From NCBI RefSeq assembly GCF_003265705.1, contig NW_020312904.1:4066672-4130671 (forward strand): DNA of 64,000 bases. Reading direction: 5' to 3'. The notes under the pieces are model-generated. The model worked only from the letters and a program-made list of their open reading frames with translations, was not told the DNA's origin and ran no database searches. The translations under genes and the position numbers were made by a program. This DNA comes from Callorhinus ursinus (lineage: Eukaryota > Chordata > Mammalia > Carnivora > Otariidae). Of this stretch, positions 53,301-63,987 are shown one piece after another (within the stretch, counting starts at the first letter, position 1; each line of letters begins with the position of its first letter).

Positions 53301-55475
53301 CCCCACGTGGGAGAGCTGCCGGGCTGAAAACCCTTCCCAGGCTCTGGGAAGCTGGGTACAGCCACGTGGTCGATGTGGCTCCCTCATCAGGCCCTGGAGG
53401 GGAGGAGGCAGGAGCTCCCCTCCGTGTCCCCCTCGCTGGATAGGCACACCATCATGGCAGGAGCCAGGGGGGAGGCTACCTCACAACACGAGGCGGAGGC
53501 CATGCCACGAAGACAGCAGAGCAGCAAGACAGGGCCCAGGCCTCCAACACTGGCCACCCACCTGCTCTCCCGCGGCTGCCAGCCAGATGCTTACGTGGGA
53601 AACAGAAACGTGATCACGTGGAAGCCAATAGTGGGGGTGTCTTTACGGCCGCTAAACTCTCCCAGGCTCCCTGATGACTGTGCAGACTCCTTTCCATGCT
53701 TTCTGTGAAGCGTCTCCAACACCTTCCCCCACCACCACCCCCCCGAACTCTCAGAGGATTGCTGTGCTTTAACAAATCTAGAAGTAGCGAGCAGAAACCC
53801 GCCACGAGCCTCTACCACGTCATGTGGCTTCCCGGCGGCTGACCTGGCCGAGCAGCTGCCCGAGGCGAACCCCCACTCCCGCACCAGCGCCCGACTTGAG
53901 GGCATCCCTTGGTGACGGTCTCCTGTACGTCCTCTCTACTAGATCACTTCCACCTGCAGACAAGCAGCTCTAACTTCTCCCATCCTCAACAGTTTGCAGG
54001 AACCATCTGTCATCTGAAGATCCGTGGATGGCCTGCTTACACCCAAAACACACTTCGAGGACACCCCTCCACTAACGGAGTATGAAATCCTGCAGCACGG
54101 CGACATCACAGATGCCCCCGCACAGGTTCAGGCCCCGGCTAGGCTAGCAGGGGACGCTTCAGGAACCGCCCCCCGCCCCCGACACCCCGGTGCGCCTGGC
54201 ATCACCGCTGCTGAGACAGGTGCTATTCTAACGGACTTGAAACTTCCGGCTCATCAGCCTCCCTCTGCCGAGAGCTGCGCACAACAGAGGCTCGTAGAAG
54301 CGTGTGTGTTAGAGCCACAGGTTCACCGACTCAGTCGAGAACCATGTTACCCCAGGGAACCTGGAAGCGACTGTCTGGAAAAGACTTACAGGGGACATCT
54401 TCCGGATCAGATCATGCGCGACCACCAGCAGGTCCCGGTCCTTCGTCACCTTCCGGCGGAACTCCGCCACGTCCCCTGGGTGAAGGACCTCCAGCTGCTC
54501 AGCGGCCTCGATGACCGCCTCGATGCAGCCCCTCCACGAGCAGAGAGCGGGGATCCCCGGGGCCACGGCGGCGCTGACGCCCGTCCCGATGACCAGCAGC
54601 AGCTCCTGCGGCTGCTTCCGGATGAGGCTTTTCAGAAACTTTCTACTTAACACAACGGAAGGAGAAAACAGAAGTCAACACGTAAAGTATCGCAGCCACA
54701 AGGAAAAACAGTGCCTAGGAATATCTGTGAAGTGTGAGGTCAAACATGGCCACACGCCCTTCCCCTACCGCACACCACCGGATGATAAAGCCTGTGCATT
54801 ATTCTCTTCTGTGTATTATTTTACACGTTCTATCCTCGTTCCATTAAGGACCTGGGGACAGTTGTGTCTTATTCATCTTGAGGCCCCCATGGTGTTAAGC
54901 ACCCATTTAAGTGATACACATGGGAACAAAAAGCTATCAATTTTAATTCCTTTGAAGCTGCCAAGAGCCTGTAAATACCAAGCATGATGACAAAACGATC
55001 CCTGCTTGCAGTGACAAGAAAATTCCTGGCCAAAGCTGGTTTTCTGCCTCTTACACACCCGAGCCCCTCCCAAGCTAACACCTCCTGTGATCTAGCAACA
55101 CTTTTAACAAGAACCAACCGTGGTCCACGGAGGGTCAGAGAGTGCTCGCCAGTGACTCCTGGCATGCCTCGTCTCAGACTTGACTCTGGGACCACATGTT
55201 GCTTGGAGACCAGGTTACTGTCACCTCTTTGGGCAAAGAGAAAACTGCCTTCTGGAACATTTCTCATGCTGAAGCAAAGGGTGGCTGCACGACCCCGAGC
55301 TTCCCTCCTGACACAAGGTTCTCACTCCATGCTCACCTCTGCAGGTGCTAAATAAACATAAGTAACACCGAAGGAGACGTATGACAGAGGCCATCTACCT
55401 GTGCAAAGGTGTAGCTGACTTTATTTACCTGGATTTTTGTTCACTTCTGTTTGTTGTCTTTTCCACTGGATCCAT
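41346..55475 (-). CDS. FAM118A: FAM118A, SIR2-like domain protein (complete, 8 coding exons)
   Basis: The exons on the minus strand, 5' to 3', are 55475-55429, 54642-54390, 51246-51025, 49015-48887, 47604-47319, 45358-45326, 44467-44384 and 41365-41346. They total 1074 nt, 357 aa plus TGA, the same length as human FAM118A. The fold is a divergent SIR2/sirtuin Rossmann domain. IGTGVS (residues 34-39) stands for the NAD-binding GAGxS motif, TTNYDN (146-151) for the sirtuin TQNxD motif, HIHG (189-192) for the catalytic-His loop, and FVGCGE (231-236) for a late nucleotide-binding loop. There is no Cys4 zinc module. FAM118A and FAM118B are related to SIR2 NADase effectors of bacterial antiphage systems; the substrate of this protein is not shown by sequence. 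Residues 313-357 form a polar tail with a basic KRK segment. The gene is convergent with SMC1B. No frame break is seen. Confidence 0.96.
41621..41638 (+). repeat. G18 homopolymer
   Basis: Eighteen consecutive G in FAM118A intron 7 (C18 in the transcript). Its length is likely polymorphic and hard to sequence. It sits inside the longest open frame of the window. Confidence 0.9.
42877..43075 (+). mobile_element. carnivore SINE, forward
   Basis: Starts ggggcgcctgggcggctcag, ends with a long A run. TSD GAAACAGTCTGT at 42862-42873 and 43076-43087. Antisense to FAM118A. Confidence 0.94.
44384..44467 (-). CDS. FAM118A: FAM118A coding exon 7
   Basis: 84 nt, acceptor ctttcag, donor GCGG|gtacgg (weaker than consensus). 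It encodes GNACQDCAKRKLEENGMEVS and a basic KRPRRSDA end, a possible nuclear-localisation-like cluster. Reading on past the donor stays open for 134 more codons, but the conserved last exon at 41365 restores the known C-terminus, so splicing here is preferred. Confidence 0.93.
45326..45358 (-). CDS. FAM118A: FAM118A coding exon 6 (33-nt microexon)
   Basis: Only 33 nt, encoding D-ADRVDSTTLL-G between two phase-1 borders. Acceptor ttctccag, donor TTGG|gtaaag. It matches the human segment as I remember it. Because it is a multiple of three with equal phases, exon 5 can also join exon 7 directly without breaking the frame. Confidence 0.95.
45950..46130 (+). repeat. MIR-like repeat
   Basis: 'ggattccagtcccagctcc', 'tacctgggcaagcgattgac', 'ctctctgagctcgtctcacc' follow the MIR pattern. 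Confidence 0.6.
46441..46658 (+). mobile_element. carnivore SINE, forward, with (AATC)n tail
   Basis: Full forward SINE. After the A-rich tail it carries (AATC)6 (46635-46658), then the 16-bp TSD AATCCAGCCAGTCCAG (46425-46440 / 46659-46674). The tetranucleotide matches the start of the TSD, so it likely grew at the tail junction. Confidence 0.93.
47319..47604 (-). CDS. FAM118A: FAM118A coding exon 5
   Basis: 286 nt, 95 codons plus one base. Acceptor ccatag, donor CAG|gtaggg. It encodes EVLQNLYRTKSFLFVGCGET, the helix LRDQIFQALFLYSV, then LEHYMVVLKENEDHFFKHQA and FDHFPGYVQDLATQI. This is the second half of the Rossmann domain. The FLFVGCGE loop corresponds to the late nucleotide-contacting loop of SIR2 folds. 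Confidence 0.98.
48887..49015 (-). CDS. FAM118A: FAM118A coding exon 4 (HIHG catalytic loop)
   Basis: 43 codons, phase 0 at both ends, acceptor ttgacag, donor ATG|gtacgg. It encodes VLQWARGHIKYGVLHIHGLY and TDPCGLVLDPSGYKDVTQDP. His191 before Gly192 matches the catalytic His-Gly of sirtuins and SIR2 NADases. The phase would allow in-frame skipping, which would remove the catalytic His. Confidence 0.97.
49930..50640 (+). mobile_element. old L1M-type 3' fragment
   Basis: 'tctttctggaaagcaatctg', 'ctaggaatttaccctaaaga', 'ttcaccatagtgttacttat' are typical old L1 3' words. A SINE interrupts it at 50368. Confidence 0.6.
50368..50564 (-). mobile_element. carnivore SINE with 15-bp TSD
   Basis: Reverse SINE, TSD TACAAACATGCTTTT at 50353-50367 and 50565-50579. 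Sense with FAM118A. Confidence 0.94.
50953..50967 (+). repeat. C15 homopolymer
   Basis: Fifteen C, about 58 bases inside FAM118A intron 3 from the exon-3 donor (G15 in the transcript), within a wider C-rich block (50945-51005). Confidence 0.9.
51025..51246 (-). CDS. FAM118A: FAM118A coding exon 3 (TTNYD motif)
   Basis: 74 codons, phase 0 at both ends, acceptor tttgtag, donor AAG|gtgcgg. It encodes RTGDTKPNFFQDCLMEIFDN, then LVLQSILSLMERGTMVLTTN with YDNLLE, the SIR2-type T-T-N-Y-D element (residues 146-150) that lines the NAD ribose pocket in this family. Confidence 0.97.
51460..51720 (+). repeat. ancient dispersed mammalian repeat
   Basis: 'cagggagggcctctggtaag', 'aagagcaagtgcacaggcac' match the same family as 33420-34080. 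Confidence 0.5.
54390..54642 (-). CDS. FAM118A: FAM118A coding exon 2 (NAD-binding loop)
   Basis: 253 nt, completes Arg16 and ends exactly at Pro100 (CCT|gtaagt). Acceptor gttaagtag. It encodes KFLKSLIRKQPQELLLVIGT and GVSAAVAPGIPALCSW. This is the first Rossmann strand and glycine loop (residues 30-39), then helices with GCIEAVIEAAEQ and RDLLVVAHDLIRKM. Confidence 0.97.
54643..55428 (-). other. FAM118A: FAM118A intron 1 (between coding exons 1 and 2)
   Basis: 0.79 kb. A short stretch around 54790-54915 resembles an L2 3' end (words like ttgtgtcttattcatctt). The rest is unassigned. Confidence 0.6.
55429..55475 (-). CDS. FAM118A: FAM118A coding exon 1 (start codon)
   Basis: 15 codons plus two bases of Arg, beginning MDPVEKTTNRSEQKS. 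ATG is at 55475-55473 with G at +4. The donor is CAG|gtaaat. The exon carries only 9 bases of leader if the acceptor is TTTAG at 55485. A second AG directly abuts the ATG (TTTACAG|ATG), so the leader boundary is ambiguous. Earlier leader exons are not identified. Confidence 0.93.
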
Positions 55476-58400
55476 CTGTAAATCCTAAAGAGAAAAATTA
55501 GTCAGAAGTGACTTCCATTTCCCAGATAAAAGTTCTTTTATTATATATATTATATATATGAAGAGAGTTCAAGCAGCAATTAAAATCAAAGGTCCTGGAT
55601 CTTTATTTAAATTAGAATACCTAAAAAATGTCATAGACAAAACACAGACTTCGTAAGCCACTGGTCCCTCCAACCAGGCCAGGCAAAGCCTCAGAGGCAG
55701 ATTCTCCACAGCTCTGCACTGGACAGAAAAGGAACAAAAGGGAACTCGCATCCCACCTGGACGGTGCAGGGGGTGCAGTGGTGGGTGTCCCTTGCCGCCC
55801 CCTTTATGACTCTACTGCTCCAGAAGGGTTTCCAGTGGACACGAACACAAATGACTTATCACAGAAGGAGGAACGGAAGGTGGGCGAACAGAGTGAAGCC
55901 AGGAAGCGGTTTCTCAGGGGTGTCTATGTGCCCCGTGGGGTGCGGTATCCTAGCGCAGACGGAGCCCGGCCCCACCCAGCAAGTCTTCCGGGGCACAAGC
56001 CCCTTGGCCAAGCTCAAATCCAGTCCAAAGAAAGAGTATAAGTAAAAGGTCAATTCTTAGTTTATGTAAAACAAGAATCTTAAACCAGCTAGGTCTCTAT
56101 TGCCAAACTATCTCCATATTCTACAAATTTTGCAGAATCACTTTCCTCCAATTCCAGAATATTTACTGTAGACAAGGAAATATACAGAAAAATCAAGCTG
56201 AAAAAGCCCATAACCCTACTACCAAATGAGCAAGAACTGTTATGAACATTTGCATATGGCCTCTAGATGGTTTACATTTTTCCCAACATTTGAGTCCAAA
56301 GGTCCAGCCCACTTTTTTCCATGCGTTATAATAAAAGCATTTTCCTGACAACCATCTTTGTGCACAAAGATTTTTCTCTATTTTGGAATTTTTTTTTTAG
56401 GAGAGATTTCTGAGAATTGCTGAGTTAAAGAATATAGTACAATATTTCAGCACATACTGGCAAACTACCTTTCAGAAAAATGGTCAGCAGAATATGGGGG
56501 TGCCCTGCCTGAAAACCACCTTTCTACATGTGCAGTCTTGTTTTTTTTAATCTCAGTTAGAATCAGGTCACCAAAAATAATTTCCTAGGGTAGGCAAACA
56601 AGGCTTAATCACCTTATGGCTTCATTAGATTTTAGAGCTAAATGGGTTCCTAAGAGTGTCCCCTGACAATGTACACACAACTGTGTAGACGCCTGGATGC
56701 CTCTTCCCACCCTGCCCTCCCCGCCCCATCCGGTCCCATCCGGTCCAGTCCCTCCCCACCCCTGCCCGGGGGTGGTGGGGGCGGGGGGGGGGGGGTTGTT
56801 CAGAGCTTCCATCAAACTCCCAATGGTGTCTGTGACCTTTCCCCAAATGTTAAGAAATCTCAGTCCACAGGCAAGAAAAATGCTGCTTCCAGATGCCTGT
56901 CATCTGTCCAAAGGGAAAGCCTGGCAAAGTTAGGGCTGGTTCTCCACCTTCACTCCATCCTCCTTCCCGATACAAAGTTACTACAAGAGCCATCAGGGTC
57001 AAATCTTTTTTTAACCTACTAGATATCTTCTAAGGAAAATAACAAATATTGGGGCTTTCCACTACATTAAGAAACCCTGGATGCCAGCCCTGAGATTTCA
57101 ATGGCTGACCTAACTATTCACCAATCCTCGGTTTTAACAAGTATAAAATACAAATTCTTGCTAACCAAGTTTTGAAAGCTCGAGAATCTCTCCTATGAAA
57201 GGTGTTCTGGAAGCTCCGTTCGCTGAGTCCAACGGCTCAGGCTCTGACACGCCAACAGGGCGGCTTTCTTAACCTCCCACTTCAGGGCAGAACTTGAAAC
57301 TCATTCCTACTCAAGCCTATTGGACAAGTGAGTATGAGATGCTTATCAGCTGACTAATCCAACTGCCTCCCACCCCTGCCCCCCAAAATCATGCACATCC
57401 CTTTGAATAGTTACTCCTGGGAAGGGGCCTTTTATCTCAGCCTCCTCTGCACAGCATTGTATTTTTTAAACAGTCACTGGTCAACCAAAGACTTAAGAAA
57501 TGGCCCAAACAGCTTCCGTGGTAAAGACCTTTAAAAACCTACCTGTAGTTCTTTCAATTCTTGTGCAACTTCGTGCTCGTGGAGTCCTATGCAGGACTAT
57601 CGTACAAACTGGAAACCTAAATACTGCATTTGCACATCTGCAAAAGGGTATGAACAATTCAAACTTCTGTGGGCTAGACTTAACTCCAAAATTATGTGAT
57701 CCCACAGTTTTCCAAAAGAACTTATCCCCATAAGCACTGAACACTTACAGAACAGATCCCAGCTCGCCCTCCCGTGCCGTCTGCTGCTGGCTTAAATGCT
57801 CAAACCTCTTTGTCTGCCTGAGCTTGATGAAGGTCAGGAGCTGGCTCCTCAGACGGCACTTAAAAAACAGAATCCCAGGCTCCTACCTCAACAGGCAGAT
57901 GCACCTCTAGACTTCCACACCACTGTGCACCTTTAAGAATCAAAGTCAACAACAGGGAAGTCCCCAGTGATAGGAAGTCTCCGCACAGGCAGTGGGATGA
58001 GCCGCTCGGCTGCCCATATTTAGACATCCACAGCTCATTCTTAAGACTGCATGCTAGAGACACGACCTCACTTCCTGTTCTTCCGGCAGAGTTCACATCA
58101 GAGCCAAATCTCACCAGAATCTAGAAAGTACCCCCAAATCGCTCCTTCTTCTGAAACCAAGGGCCAAGGAGATTTCCAAAGCAACTAGTACCAGATGCAG
58201 GACGGGCGGCAAGCCTCTGCCAGTCGGCTCCCATACTCAACACTGCTCTGCTAAGCCAATCAGCTTCGCTACGAACGAAGGCAACAACAAAAGCCTTCAG
58301 AGACCTTTTAGAAGCTGCATCTTTTGGTTTCCTTGGTGACCGTGCCGTCACCACAGTTCGCAGGCCCAAAGCCAAGTCTTCATAGCAACCCTTTTTTTTT

Positions 58401-60169
58401 TTTTTCCCAAGGACTTATCAGCATTTTCTGAAAGCAAACTCAGCCCCACACAGATCTGTAGAAGCAGTTTCTGTCCTTTTCATCTAAAGCCATGAATAAA
58501 AGTCCTCACAGGATGTTTCTGCTTCAAACCTGAGATCATGAGCATATTATGAACTAGCTTCAGAGTAGCCAGAGACTGCCTTATTCTTTGAACCCCCAAC
58601 ATCCAGCACGAAAGAAACGTTCATCACACTGAGTCCAATGCAAAAGAGAATCAACTATGAACACGGCCCTTGTTATTTACAGCCAGTAACACAAAGCCCC
58701 CCCCAACTCCCTAACCCCACTGTATCAGACCGCTCCTGACCTTCCCCTACCATCCTGCCTCCTGCTCATCACGCCTGTGCACAGTCCTGTGCTTTGACTC
58801 TGGGGCCAGCAGTCTTGGAACTCGGGCCTGGGAAAGCATGGTCCCGCCTCCCGGGAGGGTGAATGGCCTCCGGGGGAGGGCTGAGGCACACTGTCAAGAC
58901 ACCCCAGCACCCGTCCGCCCAACACGTCAGGAGCTGCCTGGGGCTATTCGGTGCCAGTCCAGCAGCCAGATCACAACTCCAGGAGATCCCAGGGAGGCCT
59001 GCCGAAGACCCGCGGAACCAGGCCCAGATGCTGATCCACAGAAGTGACCTCCGAAGCGCTCACTACCCTGTTGTCCGCTGCCAACAAGAGCCCAGGGGTG
59101 GGAAAGGATGATGACAAAAGTGTCAAGAGAAGAAAAAAGGAATGAACAGCTCCATGAGGGCTCCAAACCACAGCTTTGGGGGGGGGGGAGAAAACGTTTG
59201 TCCAGAATAGTCTTTATTATTAAATTAGCATAACAAAAAAGTTAAATTGAAACGAATTGCTTTCTATTACAAACTACACTTTCACTTTTACAAGCACAAA
59301 CCACAATTTCGAATCTGTGGGGTCCTCAAAAGTATCCTTAGAAAAACCTCTTCATTTTTTTCTCTAAATGGGTTTTATGCAGCGAGATGGGAGCTCTTGA
59401 GTTGTGTAACACCTGGTTACTGGGGAAGAGGGCTGAACTTAGATGTATACGCAAAATACACCCCTCTCACACAGCCGGGGAGGGGATGCTGCAAATATCT
59501 GCTGAAGTTTCCAGATGTTAGCTTTTACTTCACCTGTAGTCGATCCCCAGAGTGATGGAATGAGATGCTCCCAGAACATGTGGGAAAAGTCTGACACTGG
59601 TCACTGTGTGTGACTGTAAGTAACCATGCTTTCCCAGGCACGCCCTTGTAGAACACACTAGCAAGACTACCACCTGCTACTGTTACCTACTGTTACACAG
59701 TAACCCACGCTGAGAAATGATGTAACGATGTGCTGCTCACAGAAGACAGGAGACTGGGGGAGCGGCGGGGGGACGGGTTAGAGGCACCCTGCATGCTTGA
59801 AAATCTGCGTCTCACTTTTGACTCCCCAAAAACTGAACTACTAATAGCAAGAGCCACAAGGGATCACTTTTTACTGAGACACAAAATTTACGGAGAGATG
59901 AACCGTTCGCGGCGAGATTAGCACACAAGCCATTTCAGGCAGATCGGGCAGTCCTCGAACTCCCCACATGCGCAACAGGCGTTAGCCACAAAATACGGAC
60001 AGCCGGACAGGGTTATTCCAGTCAATTTTATGCAGTTACGTTTTCATACTTCATCTCTACGTTTGTTTACATTTTCTCTCCACTGAGAATGAAGTCATGT
60101 ACCGTCTATAAATTTTGATGAGTTTTAACTTTTTTATAACAGATTTGTGTAGACTTCATGGTAGTAAAT

Positions 60170-60385
60170 GATAAAACAGACTAGTACCTACAAATATCTT
60201 ACACATTCATGACATACCTAACTTTTTCTGAATGTTTTAGTTCAAGGTTATGCAGCTTGTCTGGTTTTTTTTTTTTTTCCAAACTGTTGCAAATCTCAAA
60301 ATACACGTCCAACAGATTTACTGAAAACAGTCTGTGTGTAAGTGGACCCACACAGTTCAAACCCATGTTGTTCAAGGGTCGACTG
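60170..60385 (-). mobile_element. Tigger2/MER2-like DNA transposon end
   Basis: Ends at 60385 with acccatgttgttcaagggtc then gactg, which reads in reverse as the Tigger2/MER2-type terminal repeat (CAGTxGACCCTTGAACAACA). The other end is not found. Family named from memory. Confidence 0.5.
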
Positions 60386-60645
60386 TTACTAGTATTAAGT
60401 GTAATCCATGGAACCAGTGTGGTTCCTAAGGACTGGGATGTCCTACAAGGAGGCCAAAATCCAGCCGTTGTACCCTCGCTCCACCAAGGCGGGCCTGGAG
60501 CCCTGGGAAGCATAAAGCAGCCTTTCCCGGTGCGCCTCCCCCTGCAGCACCCTCCGGCGGCTCCCAAAGCTCCTGACACCGACACTGCTGGTCAACTCCG
60601 TCCCCTCCTTTTACTCCGATGGGGTTCCCACAAATGGCCTTTTTC

Positions 60646-60849
60646 TTTCTTTTTTTTTTTTAAGATTTTATTTCTTTATTTGACAGAGAGAGACACAGCG
60701 AGAGAGGGAACACAAGCAGGGGGAGTGGCAGAGGGAGAGGCAGGCTCCCCACCGAGCGGGGAGCCGGATGCGGGGCTCGATCCCAGGACCCCGGGACCAC
60801 GACCCGAGCCGAAGGCAGACGCCCAACGACCGAGCCACCCAGGCGCCCC
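60646..60849 (-). mobile_element. carnivore SINE, CpG-rich copy
   Basis: Reverse SINE of the young 'cacagcgagagagggaac' subfamily, ending gccacccaggcgcccc. TSD AAATGGCCTTTTTC / AAACTGCCTTTTTC. Many intact CpGs suggest recent insertion. Confidence 0.94.
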
Positions 60850-61649
60850 AAACTGCCTTTTTCATAGCAACCTGGCCCCCCATGTGGACTCGGGGGTGGG
60901 GGGGCACAGAAGCAGAAATCACTGGGTAACCAGAGTAGGCTTCTAAGAACATCTGACAGCCGTACTTCCAATCCCATATGAATCATCTGGGAGTGATAAA
61001 GGTACTTCTGGCGAGTTTGATTAGCATGACTAGGTCCGCCTGATCTGGAAACAAGGTGCAAATGGACAACAATCAAGCTTCCAGAACTGCAAAAGAGAGG
61101 TTTAGCCCAGAGACCACAACGGAGGCAGCACTGGGGCCACCAAGGGGGAAACACCACCCCTTCCCCAGCAGGGACACCTTTCTGAACCTGTTTCCAAATG
61201 TGTCAGCTGTCTGTGAAAACTTCAGGCAAGTCCACCATCCCAAAGATTCTTAATCAGCTGTAAAATGTTTACCGCTATAAACTACTGACGCAGCGGCGGA
61301 CCACCCTCAACATCTGGGGGCTTCCAGCTCGACCACATACTCATTTAGCCACAGTTCTGCTTAGATTTCCTCCCAGCCGTTACTAACAAGGCATCTTTGG
61401 GACGATCGGTTTTTCTTCAATTTACAGAAAACACAAAACCTTAATTTGAACACATGACAACTGACCAATCACTTTTTAAATGTAGTCAAAATAAGCTACC
61501 ACAGGGGGGAAAAAATGCTTATTTTTAACAGTTATAACGTATTCATTTGTTTCTTGAAACCAGTGCCTCCAGAGTTGCTTGGGCATATATCCCAAAGGAA
61601 GAAAACAACAAAACCTACCACTCATAGGAAATGTCCAAGTCACAGTTTG

Positions 61650-61830
61650 GTTACAATGGCAACATGAGTTACTGGCATTTCCTGTACCCTTACTCGATTC
61701 AGGGGAAAGTACTTGGCTCTTGACACGCATTATCTCACGTAATCCTGTTAAGAACCCTGCGAAGCAGTCCTTACCATTGCCCCTCATCTGTCGAGGCCGA
61801 CAGCAAACCCAGAGGCCAGTCACCAATGGT
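61650..61830 (-). repeat. MIR/L2-like old repeat
   Basis: 'cgcattatctcacgtaatcc', 'aagaaccctgcgaagcagt', 'ccattgcccctcatctgtcg' resemble the common old element read as 'attatctcatttaatcctcac...'. Family uncertain. Confidence 0.45.
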
Positions 61831-62109
61831 AAATACAGTCCTGTGCGCTTTCTCCCGACCCGAGTGCGGCTCAGAACGGCAAACAAATATACCTGACATT
61901 TTACCAGCAAACGCGCCAACCACCAGTGTTCTCTGTTTCACAGCGTGTCCATCAGATGAGACACGTCGAATTAACTCAAATAGACACGTTACTTAGTGAG
62001 AAGCCAATAATGGTGAGACACACCACCACAAAGGCCAAAGGCAGGCTGACCCACCAGCGTTTAGCCATCCCAAGAAAAATAAGAGATGTTCTAGAAAGTA
62101 AACCTCTAA

Positions 62110-62300
62110 TGAGATGTTAACATTACAGAATCCTAGAGCTGGAGGGATCCAAATGGTTATGGGATGCCAGATGCCCTAATTTTAGAGCAGTGAAAAACGG
62201 AGACTCTGGGAGGTAGTGACTTAGTCCCGGCCCCCCGAGGAGTAGGGACAAGCTAGAAACTCGCTCCGGGCTCAGGGCCCCTAACCTTGCACCAACCTGG
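62110..62300 (+). repeat. ancient dispersed mammalian repeat
   Basis: 'cagaatcctagagctggagg' followed by gagactctgggaggtagtga and gacaagctagaaactcgctc fits a common old repeat. The family is not assigned. Confidence 0.45.
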
Positions 62301-62659
62301 GTACTACCTGCTCCCCTGCGAGTCCAAAACTTCCTCTAAGGCACTCATTGCAACTAAGGCACCTCTTTTTACCACCAAATCTTCACAAATAACCATGGCG
62401 TTTAGCAGTTTCACCGGCTCCCTTACACGGCTCATTTTCCAGAAATGCTAAGAACAGCAGCTGCCGTGAGGAAGTCTAAGAGGTTGCAGGCAAAACCACC
62501 AGCTCCCAACAGTTTTCTGTTTGGTCTAGGCCGGCTCAACACCCCACGGTCTATGCTGACTTCAGCGGGGACAGACCAGACGCGCAGGGCTGGGCAGGAA
62601 CCAATGCCACCTCTCAAAAGGATTTCACTCTCCCAGCAAGGAGAGGCTCTAGGCTCTAG

Positions 62660-62830
62660 CAGCGTCTCTAGGAAAGAGCCCAGACTTCGTAGTTCAAACA
62701 ACCAGGCGCTGGTTGTACTACTTAACACAGGGGTAGGTAACTTACTCTGGGTCTCTCTTTACCTGTAAAAAAGGAATCCTATCTCAAGTCTCCTAGGGTT
62801 GCTGGAAACATTAAAAGGGTAACATTTAAA
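62660..62830 (+). repeat. MIR-like repeat
   Basis: 'gagcccagacttcgtagttc', 'gtaacttactctgggtctct', 'tttacctgtaaaaaaggaat' follow the MIR order. Confidence 0.55.
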
Positions 62831-63987
62831 AGAACACAGCCTAAAACAGGATGCTTCCCACTACACCCTGTATGTGACTGGCTGTCCTTCCTGGATTTAA
62901 TTAAAATTAAATAAATCTACAAATTCAGTTCTTCAGTCCCACCAGCCTCATTTTAAGTGCCTGATAGCCTCATGAGACCAGTGCCTCGGAGAACACAGAT
63001 CCAGAATGTTTTCACCACCACACAAAATCCCATGCCCTCGGCCACTGCCTACATCCTCACGACTTGTGTGGACTACGGAGAACCACCCTGCTGCCAGCCC
63101 CACACGGTCTCCGGAGGGACATTTCTGACAGGACGCATCTGAACTTGCCTCCCCTTCAGGGCCCCTAAGTCCAACCTCCAACCTCTATCCTGTTTCTTCT
63201 CTTCCTGCCCCCTTCACGCTGCCCCCCGTGCCACGTGCGCATCTCCTGCGTGGCTGTGGGGCTCACGGTGACACACAGACAAGCAGTTACCCTGATGAAG
63301 CCCTCGGGACCACCCACCCTTTGGGCAAAAGGACACAACCTCTCCCACAGGGACTAATAAGTTCCAAAGTCAATTTCCAGGCAGCAGAGTGTAGGCTCCG
63401 ACAGGAAAGGGCTGAAGAGCAGTCTCCGGGGTCTAGACTCGAGAAGCACAGCCATGCTTGAGGAAGCCACAGTCACCACTGCCACCACCCCGGTCCGGGA
63501 CCCTCTATCTCTCAGCCAGCTTCCAGACAAGAGCCGCCCCCCTCCGCTGCCACAACCAGCGATTGTTCATAAACACAAAACCCATTTCCCTCCCCTCCGT
63601 AGGCCCCGACTCCGTGCCTGCATCCTGACCCCCCTCACCCACCCCCTTCTTTGCCACTCCGCGTCCCAAACCCTGCACTCTGCCAAGCTTCCGGATTTCC
63701 CCATTCTGGTCTCCCTGGAATCTCCCTCAGTCCTCCCCACAGACCAACTCCTACCGTGCTTCAGCCCTGAGCTGCATCACCATTTCCTCAGGAGACAGTA
63801 GAAGCAGTAATTCAAGAAAGGACCAAGGGCATGAGCCTCAGGGAACAACGGATTCACCCCACTTAGGATTCCCTCTAATACTACCCTGGGGACCTTTTCA
63901 ATTAACCAAGCAATACATCTCCAGCAGCTGTCCCCCAGGATGGTTTTCTGCTCCAGCCACACTTGTTTCCAAAATCTGCAATGCTAC

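Larger units (their letters stand above)
49016..54389 (-). other. FAM118A: FAM118A introns 2-3
   Basis: Introns 54389-51247 and 51024-49016. They hold an L1M 3' piece (49930-50640) with a SINE inside (50368-50564), a 15-base C run (50953-50967), a 12-base C run (51734-51745), and an ancient repeat (51460-51720). 52170-53900 is GC-rich and unassigned; its 238-codon plus-strand open frame shows no domain. Confidence 0.7.

Noticed and set aside
54024..54650. 208-codon plus-strand open frame
   Set aside because: It is the antisense shadow of FAM118A exon 2 on the other strand.
60209..60946. 245-codon plus-strand open frame
   Set aside because: Its second half is translated SINE sequence (60646-60849) and its start is in a DNA-transposon end. 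The frame is accidental.
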